DNA of 64,000 nt from Pseudooceanicola sediminis. Lineage in GTDB: Bacteria; Pseudomonadota; Alphaproteobacteria; Rhodobacterales; Rhodobacteraceae. The notes beneath the pieces are model-generated. The model was not told the DNA's origin. It made no database searches and saw only the letters and a program-made list of their open reading frames with translations. The stretch spans positions 1 through 64,000 of the forward strand of contig NZ_QWJJ01000018.1 of assembly GCF_003575965.1 (NCBI RefSeq). The letters run 5' to 3'. Both the position numbers and the translations under genes were made by a program. The stretch's first letter is position 1; each line of letters opens with the position of its first letter. This document shows, piece by piece, positions 17,517 through 25,725 of this stretch.

Positions 17517-18313
17517 GCGGGCGTCTGCAAGGCAAGGTTGCCATCATCACTGGCGCGGGTTGCGTCGGTCCTGGCTGGGGCAATGGCCGTGCCGCCTGCG
17601 TGCGCTTTGCCGAAGAGGGGGCCAGGGTCTTTGCCGTCGATCTGCGCGGCGACACGCTGGAGGAAACCCTGCGCCGCACCCGGGACGCCGGCGGAGAGAT
17701 CGAGCCCCACCTGTGCGACGTCACCGACCGCGCCGCTGTCGAGGATATGGTTGCGGCCTGTATCGCTCGCTTCGGTCAGGTCGACATCCTGGTCAACAAC
17801 GTCGGCGGTTCGGCCAAGGGCGGTCCGGTCGAGATGGACGAGGCGACATGGGACCGCCAGATGGATTTCAACCTGAAATCCGTCTATCTGACATGCCGCG
17901 CCGTGCTGCCGCACATGGCGCAGCAGGGCAGGGGGGCCATCGTGAACACCTCCTCTACCTCGGGCCAGCGTTGGACCGGGGCCGCCCAATCCGCCTACGC
18001 GGCGACCAAGGCGGCGGTGATCCAGTTTTCCAAGGTCGTGGCGGTGGAATATGCGCCGCGCGGGGTGCGCGTGAATACCATCGTTCCCGGCCAGCTGCAT
18101 ACCCCGATGGTCGAGGCGCGCCTGGCCGGGCAACGCTCTGGTGGGGATGTCGATGCGCTGCTGGCGTCGCGTGTCCGCCGCATTCCACTGGGCTTCATGG
18201 GCGACGGTCGGGATACCGCGAATGCCGCGCTCTTCCTCGCCTCGGACGAGGCGCGCTTTGTCACCGGAACCGAAATCGTGGTCGACGGCGGTATGACGGC
18301 CCGCTGCGACTGA
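17513..18313 (+). CDS. Short-chain dehydrogenase/reductase (SDR)
   Basis: This 266-residue protein is a classical SDR. It has an extended cofactor loop (TGAGCVGPGWGNG in place of TGxxxGxG), NNVGG at the end of strand 4, the catalytic Ser in NTSSTSGQ and the YxxxK pair in AYAATKAAV. The C-terminus FVTGTEIVVDGGM is standard. It is coupled to the LigI-like gene by an ATGA overlap and ends the operon. It probably oxidises or reduces an alcohol/ketone next to the lactone step. Confidence 0.87.
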   Translation: MSGRLQGKVAIITGAGCVGPGWGNGRAACVRFAEEGARVFAVDLRGDTLEETLRRTRDAGGEIEPHLCDVTDRAAVEDMVAACIARFGQVDILVNNVGGSAKGGPVEMDEATWDRQMDFNLKSVYLTCRAVLPHMAQQGRGAIVNTSSTSGQRWTGAAQSAYAATKAAVIQFSKVVAVEYAPRGVRVNTIVPGQLHTPMVEARLAGQRSGGDVDALLASRVRRIPLGFMGDGRDTANAALFLASDEARFVTGTEIVVDGGMTARCD

Positions 18314-18687
18314 TCCCGCCGCAGGTTTGGCCAGCCAAGCCTGTGGGCGCCTCTCTGCGCGCCAGGAAGACCCTGATCAACGCGCTCGCACGACACACCA
18401 CCGCCCGGCTGCCTGCCGCGCGGTGGTTTTCGTTTGGCACGTCGCCTTTGTCCCTTTCCTCCTGAATCGCACCCCCACCTGCCTGCGCTGCGCCGGGCTG
18501 GGCGGTTTCGCGCGGACGGTACTGCCGTAAACCTCGGCAGGTTCACGACCATATTTTGTAAAATAAAAAAATTTTATAAAATATGATTGACCGAACGTCG
18601 CAGGCAATCAAAGCTGACCCCCAGACAAGCACAGGGGGTGTCGGCGTGATGCGCGATGCCTGAAATGGACAGCAAAGAGGTTTCTGG
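18314..18687. other. Intergenic region before the octopine-dehydrogenase-like gene
   Basis: No gene is supported in this 374-bp stretch. It holds the strong AT-rich inverted repeat at 18550-18585 and the leader of the gene at 18688. Confidence 0.6.
18550..18585. promoter_or_regulatory. AT-rich inverted repeat, candidate double GntR operator
   Basis: Arms CATATTTTGTAAAAT and ATTTTATAAAATATG are complementary at 14 of 15 positions around six A residues. Each arm contains the core ATTTTnnAAAAT (18553-18564 and 18571-18582). The same core occurs before the GntR gene at 24723-24734 and, imperfectly, before dctP at 20794. Confidence 0.6.
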
Positions 18688-19779
18688 ATGAAGATCGCTA
18701 TTCTCGGGGGTGGCAACGGCTCTATCGCGGCGGCAGGGGATTTTGCCTTGGCGGGGCACGAGGTCCGGTTGTGGCGGCGCAATGCGTCAGATGTGGCCGA
18801 ACACGGCACCTATGACGACACGATCACCGTACGTGACGCCGACGGGACGCATGCGGGCAAGATGGCGCTTGTGACCAGCGACATTGCCGCCGCGCTCGAT
18901 GGGGCCGAAATGATCTTCTGCCCGATCCCGGCGACGGCGCATGACGACCTTGCCCCCGTGCTGGCGCCGCATCTGAAACCCGGCCAGGTGATCTACCTGC
19001 CGCCCGGCACACTGGGCACCATGATCCTGGCGAACGCGGCGCGCGATGCCGGGACGCTGACGGGCGTGGCCTTTGCCGAAACCGGCACGCTGCCCTGGCT
19101 GGTGCGCAAGCATGGCTTTGCCGAGGTGGTGATTTCCACCCGTGCCGTCCGCCTGCCCACCGGGGTTTACCCGGTCGCCCTGCGTGATGCCGCGCTGAAA
19201 ACCATCGACGCCGCCTTTCCCGGGGTGATCGAACCCTGCGAAGATGTCCTTTCGGCCGCCCTGATGAACGCCGGCCCGATCATCCACCCGCCCCTGATCA
19301 TGATGAACGCCGGCCCGCTTGAACATTTCGAGGCCTGGGATATTCACAACGAGGGCACGCAGCCATCCGTCCGCGCCGTCACGGATATGCTCGATGCCGA
19401 GCGTGTCGCGGTGCGCGAGGCTTTCGGCTACGCCGCGCCGCACTTTCCGCTGGCCGACCATTACCACGATGACGGCGAGATGTGGATGTACGACCGCAAG
19501 AGCCGCGCCAACCTGACCGACAGCGGCGATTGGCGTGAAAAGATCGACCTGCACGCGCATCGTTACATGATGGAGGACACGCGCCTTGGCCTGTCCCTGA
19601 TCTGTTCGCTGGCCGAGGTCGCAGGCGTCGACGTGCCATTGTCGCGCGGCCTGCTGGCCATCGGCGGCGCGATCAACGGCGTCGATTTCATGTCCTCGGG
19701 GCGGACGCTGGCGGATGTCGGCCTTGGCGGGCTGTCGATGGAGGCGCTGAAAGCCGCCGCCGAAGGCCCCGCCGCATGA
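18688..19779 (+). CDS. NAD/NADP octopine/nopaline dehydrogenase family protein
   Basis: This 363-residue protein has an N-terminal Rossmann fold (AILGGGNGSIAAAGDFALAG) and the all-helical octopine dehydrogenase C-domain, with the conserved His and Asp segment MNAGPIIHPPLIMMNAG near residue 200. Family members join or split an amino acid and an alpha-keto acid (opines) with NAD(P)H. It overlaps the next dehydrogenase gene by 4 bp. The transporter and GntR regulator downstream share its putative operator motif, so use of an imported opine-like compound is a reasonable reading. The specificity is not visible. Confidence 0.85.
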   Translation: MKIAILGGGNGSIAAAGDFALAGHEVRLWRRNASDVAEHGTYDDTITVRDADGTHAGKMALVTSDIAAALDGAEMIFCPIPATAHDDLAPVLAPHLKPGQVIYLPPGTLGTMILANAARDAGTLTGVAFAETGTLPWLVRKHGFAEVVISTRAVRLPTGVYPVALRDAALKTIDAAFPGVIEPCEDVLSAALMNAGPIIHPPLIMMNAGPLEHFEAWDIHNEGTQPSVRAVTDMLDAERVAVREAFGYAAPHFPLADHYHDDGEMWMYDRKSRANLTDSGDWREKIDLHAHRYMMEDTRLGLSLICSLAEVAGVDVPLSRGLLAIGGAINGVDFMSSGRTLADVGLGGLSMEALKAAAEGPAA

Positions 19780-20753
19780 GCGATCCGATTGCCTGTCTTG
19801 GCGCGGGTCGCATGGGGCGCGGCATTGCCATCGTCTTTGCCTACGCCGGTCACCCGGTCAGCCTGATCGACTTCAAACCGCGCGACGCCGCAAGCTTTGC
19901 CGCGCTGGCCGAGGACGCCCAAGCCGAGATCACCGCCACGCTGCTGATGATGTCGCGGTTCGGCATGTTCGATGCGGCATTGGTGCCCGCCATCGCCGAC
20001 CGCATCAGCGTCGTTGCGGAGGCAGAGGCCGCCCCCGCGCTGGCCTCGGCTGCGGTGGTCTTTGAGGGCTTTCCCGAGGTGCCGGAGCTGAAACGCGAGG
20101 CCCTTGCGCGGGCCGAGGCGCTGATGGCCCCCGATGCGATCCTTGCCTCGACCACTTCGACGATCCTTGTCGATGACCTGTCGCCCGCGCTGGCGCGCCC
20201 CGGTCAGTTCCTCAACGCCCACTGGCTGAATCCGGCGTTCCTCGTGCCGCTGGTCGAATTGTCGCCCGGCGCCGCCACCCGACCCGACGTGACGGCAATA
20301 CTGTCGGCACTGCTGGACGGCATCGGCAAGGTACCCGTCACCTGTGCCGCCAGCCCCGGCTACATGATCCCCCGCATTCAGCAGGTGGCCATGAACGAAG
20401 CGGCCCGCATGGTCGAGGAAGGCGTCGCCAGTGCCGAGGATCTGGAAAAGGCCATCCGCTACGGCTTCAGCTTCCGGTTCTCGGTGCTCGGCCTGCTCGA
20501 ATTCATCGACTGGGGCGGCGGCGACATCCTGTTCTACGCCAGCGAATACCTGTCCAAGGCGCTGGACAATGATCGCTACGCCGCCCCCGACGTGATCCGC
20601 GCCAACATGGAACAGGGGCGCATCGGGCTGAAAACCCGACAGGGGTTCCTGAATTACGACGGCATGGATGTCGACGCCTACCGCGAAGACCGCCTGCGTG
20701 CGCTTGCGGCGCGTCTGGCCACCGAAGGGTTGATGGTACCGCCTGTCGTCTGA
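19776..20753 (+). CDS. 3-hydroxyacyl-CoA dehydrogenase family protein
   Basis: This 325-residue protein has the NAD motif GAGRMGRGIAIVFAYAG at the N-terminus, the candidate catalytic His in NAHWLNP (residue about 149), and the helical C-domain with SPGYMIPRIQQVAMNEA. It is closest in look to 3-hydroxybutyryl-CoA or lambda-crystallin type dehydrogenases, which also accept free hydroxy acids and carnitine-like compounds. It is coupled to the octopine-dehydrogenase-like gene. Two dehydrogenases in a row before a TRAP system suggest sequential oxidation of one imported compound. Confidence 0.83.
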   Translation: MSDPIACLGAGRMGRGIAIVFAYAGHPVSLIDFKPRDAASFAALAEDAQAEITATLLMMSRFGMFDAALVPAIADRISVVAEAEAAPALASAAVVFEGFPEVPELKREALARAEALMAPDAILASTTSTILVDDLSPALARPGQFLNAHWLNPAFLVPLVELSPGAATRPDVTAILSALLDGIGKVPVTCAASPGYMIPRIQQVAMNEAARMVEEGVASAEDLEKAIRYGFSFRFSVLGLLEFIDWGGGDILFYASEYLSKALDNDRYAAPDVIRANMEQGRIGLKTRQGFLNYDGMDVDAYREDRLRALAARLATEGLMVPPVV

Positions 20754-20791
20754 CTGGCCACCGCCTCGGTCCGCCCGGTCACAAATCGGGC

Positions 20792-20803
20792 GGATTTTCG
20801 AAA
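20792..20803. promoter_or_regulatory. Candidate GntR operator upstream of dctP
   Basis: GGATTTTCGAAA at 20792-20803 is repeated exactly at 24721-24732 in front of the GntR gene. It sits about 150 bp upstream of the dctP start. Confidence 0.5.
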
Positions 20804-20951
20804 GAATTATGGATTGTGCAAAATTAGTTTGACTCCGAAAGGTCCGGGAAAAATCATCTAAATCGCACGACCACAAAGGTCCGCCCCCTCGGGGGCGACA
20901 ATACAGGCCGGACAACCGGCTGGATCACACCCCAACAGGAAAGCGAATGAA

Positions 20952-21974
20952 ATGATCGACAAGACCACTCCTCGCCGCCGGTCCCGCGTTTCAGGGACCA
21001 TGATGGCGGCCGCCGTCGCTGGCATGATGCTGTCGGGCACGGCCCTGCGTGCCGAAGAGGTGCTGAAAGCCGTCAGCGCCTTTCCCGTGCCGATGTTCTG
21101 GACACAGGATTTTCAGGATTTCGTCGCGGACGTGAACGAAAAGGGCAAGGGGGTCGTCAGCATCCAGATGATGGGCGGGCCTGAGGTCGTCCCCTCGACC
21201 CAGCAGATCGACGCGGTGAAACGTGGCATCATCGACATCCAGTATGGTCCCGCGACCTATCACCTGGGGTCCGCGCCCGAGATCGACGCGCTGGTCGGCT
21301 CCAACGTCACACCGCAGGACGCGCGCGAGGATGGCGGGTTCGAGCTGATGCAGACCATCCTGCAAGACCGCCTGGGCGTGCGCCTGCTGTCGATGGCGCA
21401 GACCGGGCTGGAATTCTATATCTGGACCGTCGACAAGCCGAAAATCACCGAGGATGGCAATGTCGATCTGGACGGCATGCGCCTGCGCTCGCAACCGATC
21501 TATGCGTCGTTCTTTGAAGGGCTGGGCGCCGTTCCCGTGTCGGCAGGGGTGCCGGATGTCTACACCGGGCTGGAACGTGGCACCTTCGACGGTATCGGCT
21601 GGCCAATCGCCGGCGTCACCGACCTGTCCTGGGACAAGTACCTGAAATATCGCATTGATCCGGGCTTTTTCAACTCGGACCTGGTGATCGTGATGAACCC
21701 CGACAGCTACGCCGACCTGTCCGACGAGGCCCGCGCGATCATCGACCAGGCGGCGATGGATTACGAACGCAGCTCGCGTGAGCGGCTGGCCGAGGTCACC
21801 GCCGAGACGGACAAGAAGGTGCGCGACGCCGGCATCGAAGTCATCACGCTGGAGGGCAGCACGGCCACCGATTACCTCGACAGCGCCTTCGGGTCTGCAT
21901 GGGCGCGGCTGAAAGCCTCTGACACCACGCATTACGATGCGTTGCGCGCGGCCTTCTACCACGACGCCGAATGA
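20952..21974 (+). CDS. dctP: TRAP transporter substrate-binding protein (DctP)
   Basis: This 340-residue protein begins with a basic stretch (RRRSR) and a hydrophobic segment ending TALRA, with cleavage near residue 34; the twin arginines leave Tat export possible. The ligand Arg is present in LDGMRLRSQPIY, and the cavity motif follows as VPDVYTGLERGTFDGIGWP. It is the first gene of a dctPQM set, 198 bp after the two-dehydrogenase operon on the same strand. The ligand is probably a carboxylate handled by those dehydrogenases. Confidence 0.9.
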   Translation: MIDKTTPRRRSRVSGTMMAAAVAGMMLSGTALRAEEVLKAVSAFPVPMFWTQDFQDFVADVNEKGKGVVSIQMMGGPEVVPSTQQIDAVKRGIIDIQYGPATYHLGSAPEIDALVGSNVTPQDAREDGGFELMQTILQDRLGVRLLSMAQTGLEFYIWTVDKPKITEDGNVDLDGMRLRSQPIYASFFEGLGAVPVSAGVPDVYTGLERGTFDGIGWPIAGVTDLSWDKYLKYRIDPGFFNSDLVIVMNPDSYADLSDEARAIIDQAAMDYERSSRERLAEVTAETDKKVRDAGIEVITLEGSTATDYLDSAFGSAWARLKASDTTHYDALRAAFYHDAE

Positions 21975-21995
21975 TCTGACGCCCCTGCCACCGCT

Positions 21996-22021
21996 GGCGC
22001 AGGCCCTTCCGGGCCTGCGCC
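21996..22021 (+). promoter_or_regulatory. Intercistronic hairpin between dctP and dctQ (third TRAP operon)
   Basis: GGCGCAGGCCC and GGGCCTGCGCC are perfect 11-bp arms with the tetraloop TTCC, placed 21 bp after the dctP stop. Confidence 0.7.
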
Positions 22022-22047
22022 GCCCTTCCCAGAACAGGACGTGCCCC

Positions 22048-22539
22048 ATGCTGGTCAGGCTCTATGACCGCGCCATCCTTGGCCTTGCCGTGACTGGCGC
22101 GATCAGTCTCTTTGTGATCACGCTGATGATCGTCGTCGATGTCGTGTTGCGCAATACCGGCTTTCATCCGCTGCGATCCTCCAGCGCGCTGTCGGAATAT
22201 GCGATGCTGTTTTCCACCATGGCCGCCGCGCCCTGGCTGGTGCGCGAGGGCGGCCACGTCGCCATCACCGCCTTTGTCGCGATGATGCCGCAGGCGCTGC
22301 GCTTTGCCATCGGCATGGCGACACAGGCGCTGGCGGTCGGTGTTCTGGGCCTGCTCAGCTGGCGCGCCGCCGTGATCGGCTTCGACAAGGCGGCCAGTCA
22401 CACGATGGACATGCGCGCGATCAGCATCCCCGCCTGGGTGCTCTATGCGATGCTGGCGGTCGGGCTGGGGCTGATGGCGCTGGAATTCCTCCGCCTGCTG
22501 CTGCGGCGCGCGGTCTATTCCGGCAGTGCGGGGGCCTGA
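22048..22539 (+). CDS. dctQ: TRAP transporter small permease subunit (DctQ)
   Basis: The start at 22048 gives a 163-residue protein that begins directly before the first membrane span (MLVRLYDRAILGLAVTG). The longer open frame upstream runs back through the hairpin into dctP and is not credible. Four helices and the small-permease core (SALSEYAMLFSTMAAAPWL, then REGGHVAITAF) are visible. It is two bases from dctM. Confidence 0.88.
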   Translation: MLVRLYDRAILGLAVTGAISLFVITLMIVVDVVLRNTGFHPLRSSSALSEYAMLFSTMAAAPWLVREGGHVAITAFVAMMPQALRFAIGMATQALAVGVLGLLSWRAAVIGFDKAASHTMDMRAISIPAWVLYAMLAVGLGLMALEFLRLLLRRAVYSGSAGA

Positions 22540-22541
22540 GC

Positions 22542-23867
22542 ATGGAATGGTACATGACCTGGATCGGGGCCACCGCCCTGCTGCTGGGCGGTCTGCTGGC
22601 CCTGATGTTCCTGGCAATGCCGGTCGCCATCGCCTTTCTGGTGATCAACGTCGTCGGCGTGCTGCTGTTCATGGGCGGGCTGAACGGCATCGACCAGCTG
22701 ATCGCCAATTCGACCGATTCCATCACCTCCTTCGCGCTGGTGCCGGTGCCGCTGTTCACCATCATGGGCGAGCTGCTGTTTCACACCGGCCTTGCGGTGA
22801 AACTGTTCGACGCGCTCGATATGTGCTTCGGGCGTATCAAGGGGCGGCTCAGCTATCTGACCGTGGCGGGTGGCACGCTGTTTGCCACGCTGTCGGGGTC
22901 GTCCATGGCCAATACCGCGATGCTGGGCTCGACCCTGATGCCCGACATGCTGCGCCGGGGCTACAAGCCGCATCTGATCATGGGGCCGATCATCGCCACG
23001 GGCGGCGTCGCCATGATCATCCCGCCGTCGTCGCTGGCGGTGCTTCTGGGATCACTGGCGCGCATCGACGTGGGCGCGCTGCTGATCGCGGGCCTTGTGC
23101 CGGGGCTGGTCCTGATGGCGATGTTCGTGGCCATGATCCGGGTGCAGATCGCGCTCGATCCCGACGCGGCGCCGTCCTACGCGGTGGAAAAACACTCGCT
23201 GGGCCAGATCCTGCGCGCGCTCGCCCTCAACGTCGCCCCGATGAGCCTTGTGGTCTTCTGTGTCATCGGCCTGATCCTGCTGGGCTGGGCCACACCGACG
23301 GAATCCGCGGCCTTCGGCGCGCTCTCCGTGGCGATCCTTGCGGCGATCTATGGCAAGCTGACCCGCACCGCGCTGATCAGGGCGATGATGGGCACGCTCA
23401 AGGTCTCGGGGATGATGCTGCTGATCATCATCGGCTCGACCACCTTTTCGCAGCTGCTGGCGTTTTCCGGGGCCTCGGCCGGGCTGATCAGCTTTGCCAC
23501 CGGGTTCGAACTCGGCCATTACGGGATGCTGCTGGCAATGCTGGTGGTGTTGCTGGTGCTGGGCATGTTCATGGACCAGCTGTCGATCATGATGCTGACC
23601 CTGCCGGTGTTCATGCCGCTGATCGCGCTTTACGGGATCGACCCGATCTGGTTCGGCGTCACCATGCTGCTGGCGCTGGAGATGAGCCTGGCGACACCGC
23701 CCTTCGGCCTGCTGCTGTTCGTCATGGCCGGGGTCGCGCCAAAGGGTACGACGCTGGGGCAGATTGCGCGTTCGGTGCTGCCCTACCTTGCCTGCACACT
23801 GGTGTTGATCCTGTTGCTGGCGCTGTTTCCGGGGATGGCGACCTGGCTGCCGGGGCTGATCGACTAG
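22542..23867 (+). CDS. dctM: TRAP transporter large permease subunit (DctM)
   Basis: This 441-residue multi-span protein has the DctM motifs VPVPLFTIMGELLFHTGLA, SGSSMANTAMLGSTLMPDM, MIIPPSSLAVLLGS and ATPPFGLLLFVMAG. It ends the third TRAP operon and converges on the GntR gene with only 31 bp between the stops. Confidence 0.92.
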   Translation: MEWYMTWIGATALLLGGLLALMFLAMPVAIAFLVINVVGVLLFMGGLNGIDQLIANSTDSITSFALVPVPLFTIMGELLFHTGLAVKLFDALDMCFGRIKGRLSYLTVAGGTLFATLSGSSMANTAMLGSTLMPDMLRRGYKPHLIMGPIIATGGVAMIIPPSSLAVLLGSLARIDVGALLIAGLVPGLVLMAMFVAMIRVQIALDPDAAPSYAVEKHSLGQILRALALNVAPMSLVVFCVIGLILLGWATPTESAAFGALSVAILAAIYGKLTRTALIRAMMGTLKVSGMMLLIIIGSTTFSQLLAFSGASAGLISFATGFELGHYGMLLAMLVVLLVLGMFMDQLSIMMLTLPVFMPLIALYGIDPIWFGVTMLLALEMSLATPPFGLLLFVMAGVAPKGTTLGQIARSVLPYLACTLVLILLLALFPGMATWLPGLID

Positions 23868-23898
23868 ACCCGGCTCGACCATGACTGGCGGGCGCGGT

Positions 23899-24633
23899 TC
23901 AGGTGCCGCGCGCGACCTCGTCCTGACCCTTCAGCAGGCTCTCGATGATCTCGCCTGTGCGGCGAAACCCCTTGGCCATCATCGCCACCGCCTCGTCCTC
24001 GCGCCGGGCGACGGCATGGGCTGCGATCTGGCTGTGCTCTGCCAGGTAGGATTGCTTCAGGAAGACGTTGCCGCCCTCGGTCGTGAAATAGGGCCAGCGA
24101 TAGCGTTGCGTCTGGTTGTAGAGCTGGGTGGAAAACACCTGCATCCAGTTCGACCCGCTGGCGCTGATCAATGCGCCGTGAAAGGCGCGGTGGCGATCCT
24201 CCAGCTGTGTCGTTTCGTCTTCTGTCGCCTCGCGCCCCAGCTTGAGGTTGCGCTCAAAGCAGACCGACAGCTTGTGAAACGACCCCATCACGCGCCCCTC
24301 CCAATCGTCATCGCCCCTGCGGATCGACCGACGGAACGCTTCGCAGTCGATCAGGATACGGGTCTCGATGGCGTCCCACATCTCGGTCGTGGAAATCTCG
24401 GTCACGCGGAACCCGCGCGCGGCATAGGACACGACCAGCTGCTCGCTCTGCAACCGGTTCAACGCCTCGCGCAGCGGCGAAAAGCTGAAACCATAGCGTT
24501 CCTTCAGCGCCTGAAGCCGAAGCGGGCTGCCGGGGCGGAACTGACCTTTGAGGATGTCGGCACGTATCCGATCATAGGCCAACTGGCCCAGGGTCTGGTC
24601 GGCGGTCTGCGCCGTGGTGTTGTCCGATGGCAT
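23899..24633 (-). CDS. GntR-family transcriptional regulator (FCD domain)
   Basis: The ATG at 24633 follows CAGGAGGCGCAG and is preferred to the in-frame start at 24657. The 244-residue product has a GntR winged helix (LRLQALKERYGFSFSPLREALN) and an FCD effector domain. The protein faces the third TRAP operon. The 12-bp palindrome ATTTTCGAAAAT at 24723-24734 in its own leader recurs in related forms upstream of the TRAP and dehydrogenase operons, which makes it the likely regulator of both and of itself. Confidence 0.87.
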   Translation of the reverse strand: MPSDNTTAQTADQTLGQLAYDRIRADILKGQFRPGSPLRLQALKERYGFSFSPLREALNRLQSEQLVVSYAARGFRVTEISTTEMWDAIETRILIDCEAFRRSIRRGDDDWEGRVMGSFHKLSVCFERNLKLGREATEDETTQLEDRHRAFHGALISASGSNWMQVFSTQLYNQTQRYRWPYFTTEGGNVFLKQSYLAEHSQIAAHAVARREDEAVAMMAKGFRRTGEIIESLLKGQDEVARGT

Positions 24634-24720
24634 CTGCGCCTCCTGGATCGGGCCCACCCGGGGCCGCTGATGTGACGGACAGAGTAAACATCCCCCGCGG
24701 GTGCGGAAATACGAAATCCG

Positions 24721-24734
24721 GGATTTTCGAAAAT
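24721..24734. promoter_or_regulatory. Candidate GntR autoregulation operator
   Basis: GGATTTTCGAAAAT includes the perfect palindrome ATTTTCGAAAAT about 90 bp upstream of the GntR start. Confidence 0.55.
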
Positions 24735-24777
24735 ATTCCGGGGCCGTGGCCGCAAGGAGGGAGCGGACAGCCGCGGC

Positions 24778-25698
24778 CTAAAGCGAAAGCGGGCCATCCG
24801 TCGCCGCGGCGCCGCCCTTGACGAACCGGCGCAGCACATCGAAAAAGTTCACCACCTGCGGGCGGCGATTGTCCAGCCGCGCCTGCATCGTCAGTTGCGT
24901 TCCGGGGTTCTCGCCTGAAAAGGGGCGAAAGAACACGCCCGGCCGGCTGACCCGGCTGACACTCTGCGGCACGATGGACAGGCCAACCCCCACCGACACC
25001 AGCGAAATCGCCGTCTGGTAATCCTGCGCAAAGACCTGGTCGCGCGGGATGAACCCGTTCATTTCGCAGGTGCGCAAGACATCATCGGCAAAGCTGGGCC
25101 GTGGTCGGCGCGGATACAGGACAAAGGTTTCAGCCTCCAGCGAGGTCAGCGCGATCGGCTGTTTCTGCGTCGCCAGGGCGGCATTGTCGGGCAGCGCCAG
25201 CACCAGCGGCTCGTCGATCAGCAGGACCGAGCGCAGATCCTCGCCCTGCAACCGGGGCCGGGCGACGGCAATGTCGATATCCTGCTGGATCAGCGCGCGT
25301 TCCAGCTCGGCGTTGTTCATCGCGGATAGCGACAGATCGACATTGGGAAAATGCGACCTGTACGATTTGATCAGCGTCGGCAGCGGGCCGTGGGTGGCCG
25401 ACCCGACAAAGGCGATGCGCAACCGGCCCGCGCCGCCCTGTCCGATCAGGCGCGCCTCGCGATAGGCGCTCTCCTGTCGGTCGATCAGATCGCGGGCGCT
25501 CTCCAGAAAGGCGGCCCCTGCCTGCGTCAGCCGGATCTGGCTGCGCGAGCGGTCGAACAACTGCGCCTCCAGGTCCTGCTCCAGCGCGGCAATCTGGCGG
25601 CTCAGCGGCGGCTGCGCCATCTGGAGACGCGCCGCCGCCCGGCCAAAGTGCAATTCCTCGGCCACCGCAATGAAATATCTCAGCCGCTTCAGCTCCAA
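24778..25698 (-). CDS. LysR-family transcriptional regulator (CatM/BenM-like)
   Basis: This 306-residue protein has the LysR winged helix at residues 1-60 (LHFGRAAARLQMAQPPLSRQ) and an effector domain. The N-terminus MELKRLRYFIAVAEE is typical of the CatM/BenM/CatR group that responds to muconate. It lies 27 bp downstream of the alpha/beta hydrolase gene on the same strand, so it is the last gene of the ortho-cleavage cassette. Response to cis,cis-muconate or a related ring-cleavage product is inferred from this context. Confidence 0.85.
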   Translation of the reverse strand: MELKRLRYFIAVAEELHFGRAAARLQMAQPPLSRQIAALEQDLEAQLFDRSRSQIRLTQAGAAFLESARDLIDRQESAYREARLIGQGGAGRLRIAFVGSATHGPLPTLIKSYRSHFPNVDLSLSAMNNAELERALIQQDIDIAVARPRLQGEDLRSVLLIDEPLVLALPDNAALATQKQPIALTSLEAETFVLYPRRPRPSFADDVLRTCEMNGFIPRDQVFAQDYQTAISLVSVGVGLSIVPQSVSRVSRPGVFFRPFSGENPGTQLTMQARLDNRRPQVVNFFDVLRRFVKGGAAATDGPLSL

Positions 25699-25725
25699 GG
25701 CGTCTCTCCTACCGCCCCGGAAGGC

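Noticed and set aside
22526..23884. A 452-codon + strand frame parallel to dctM
   Set aside because: It is a frame-shifted shadow of the dctM at 22542-23867, with Gly/Arg/Ala-rich sequence and no motif.
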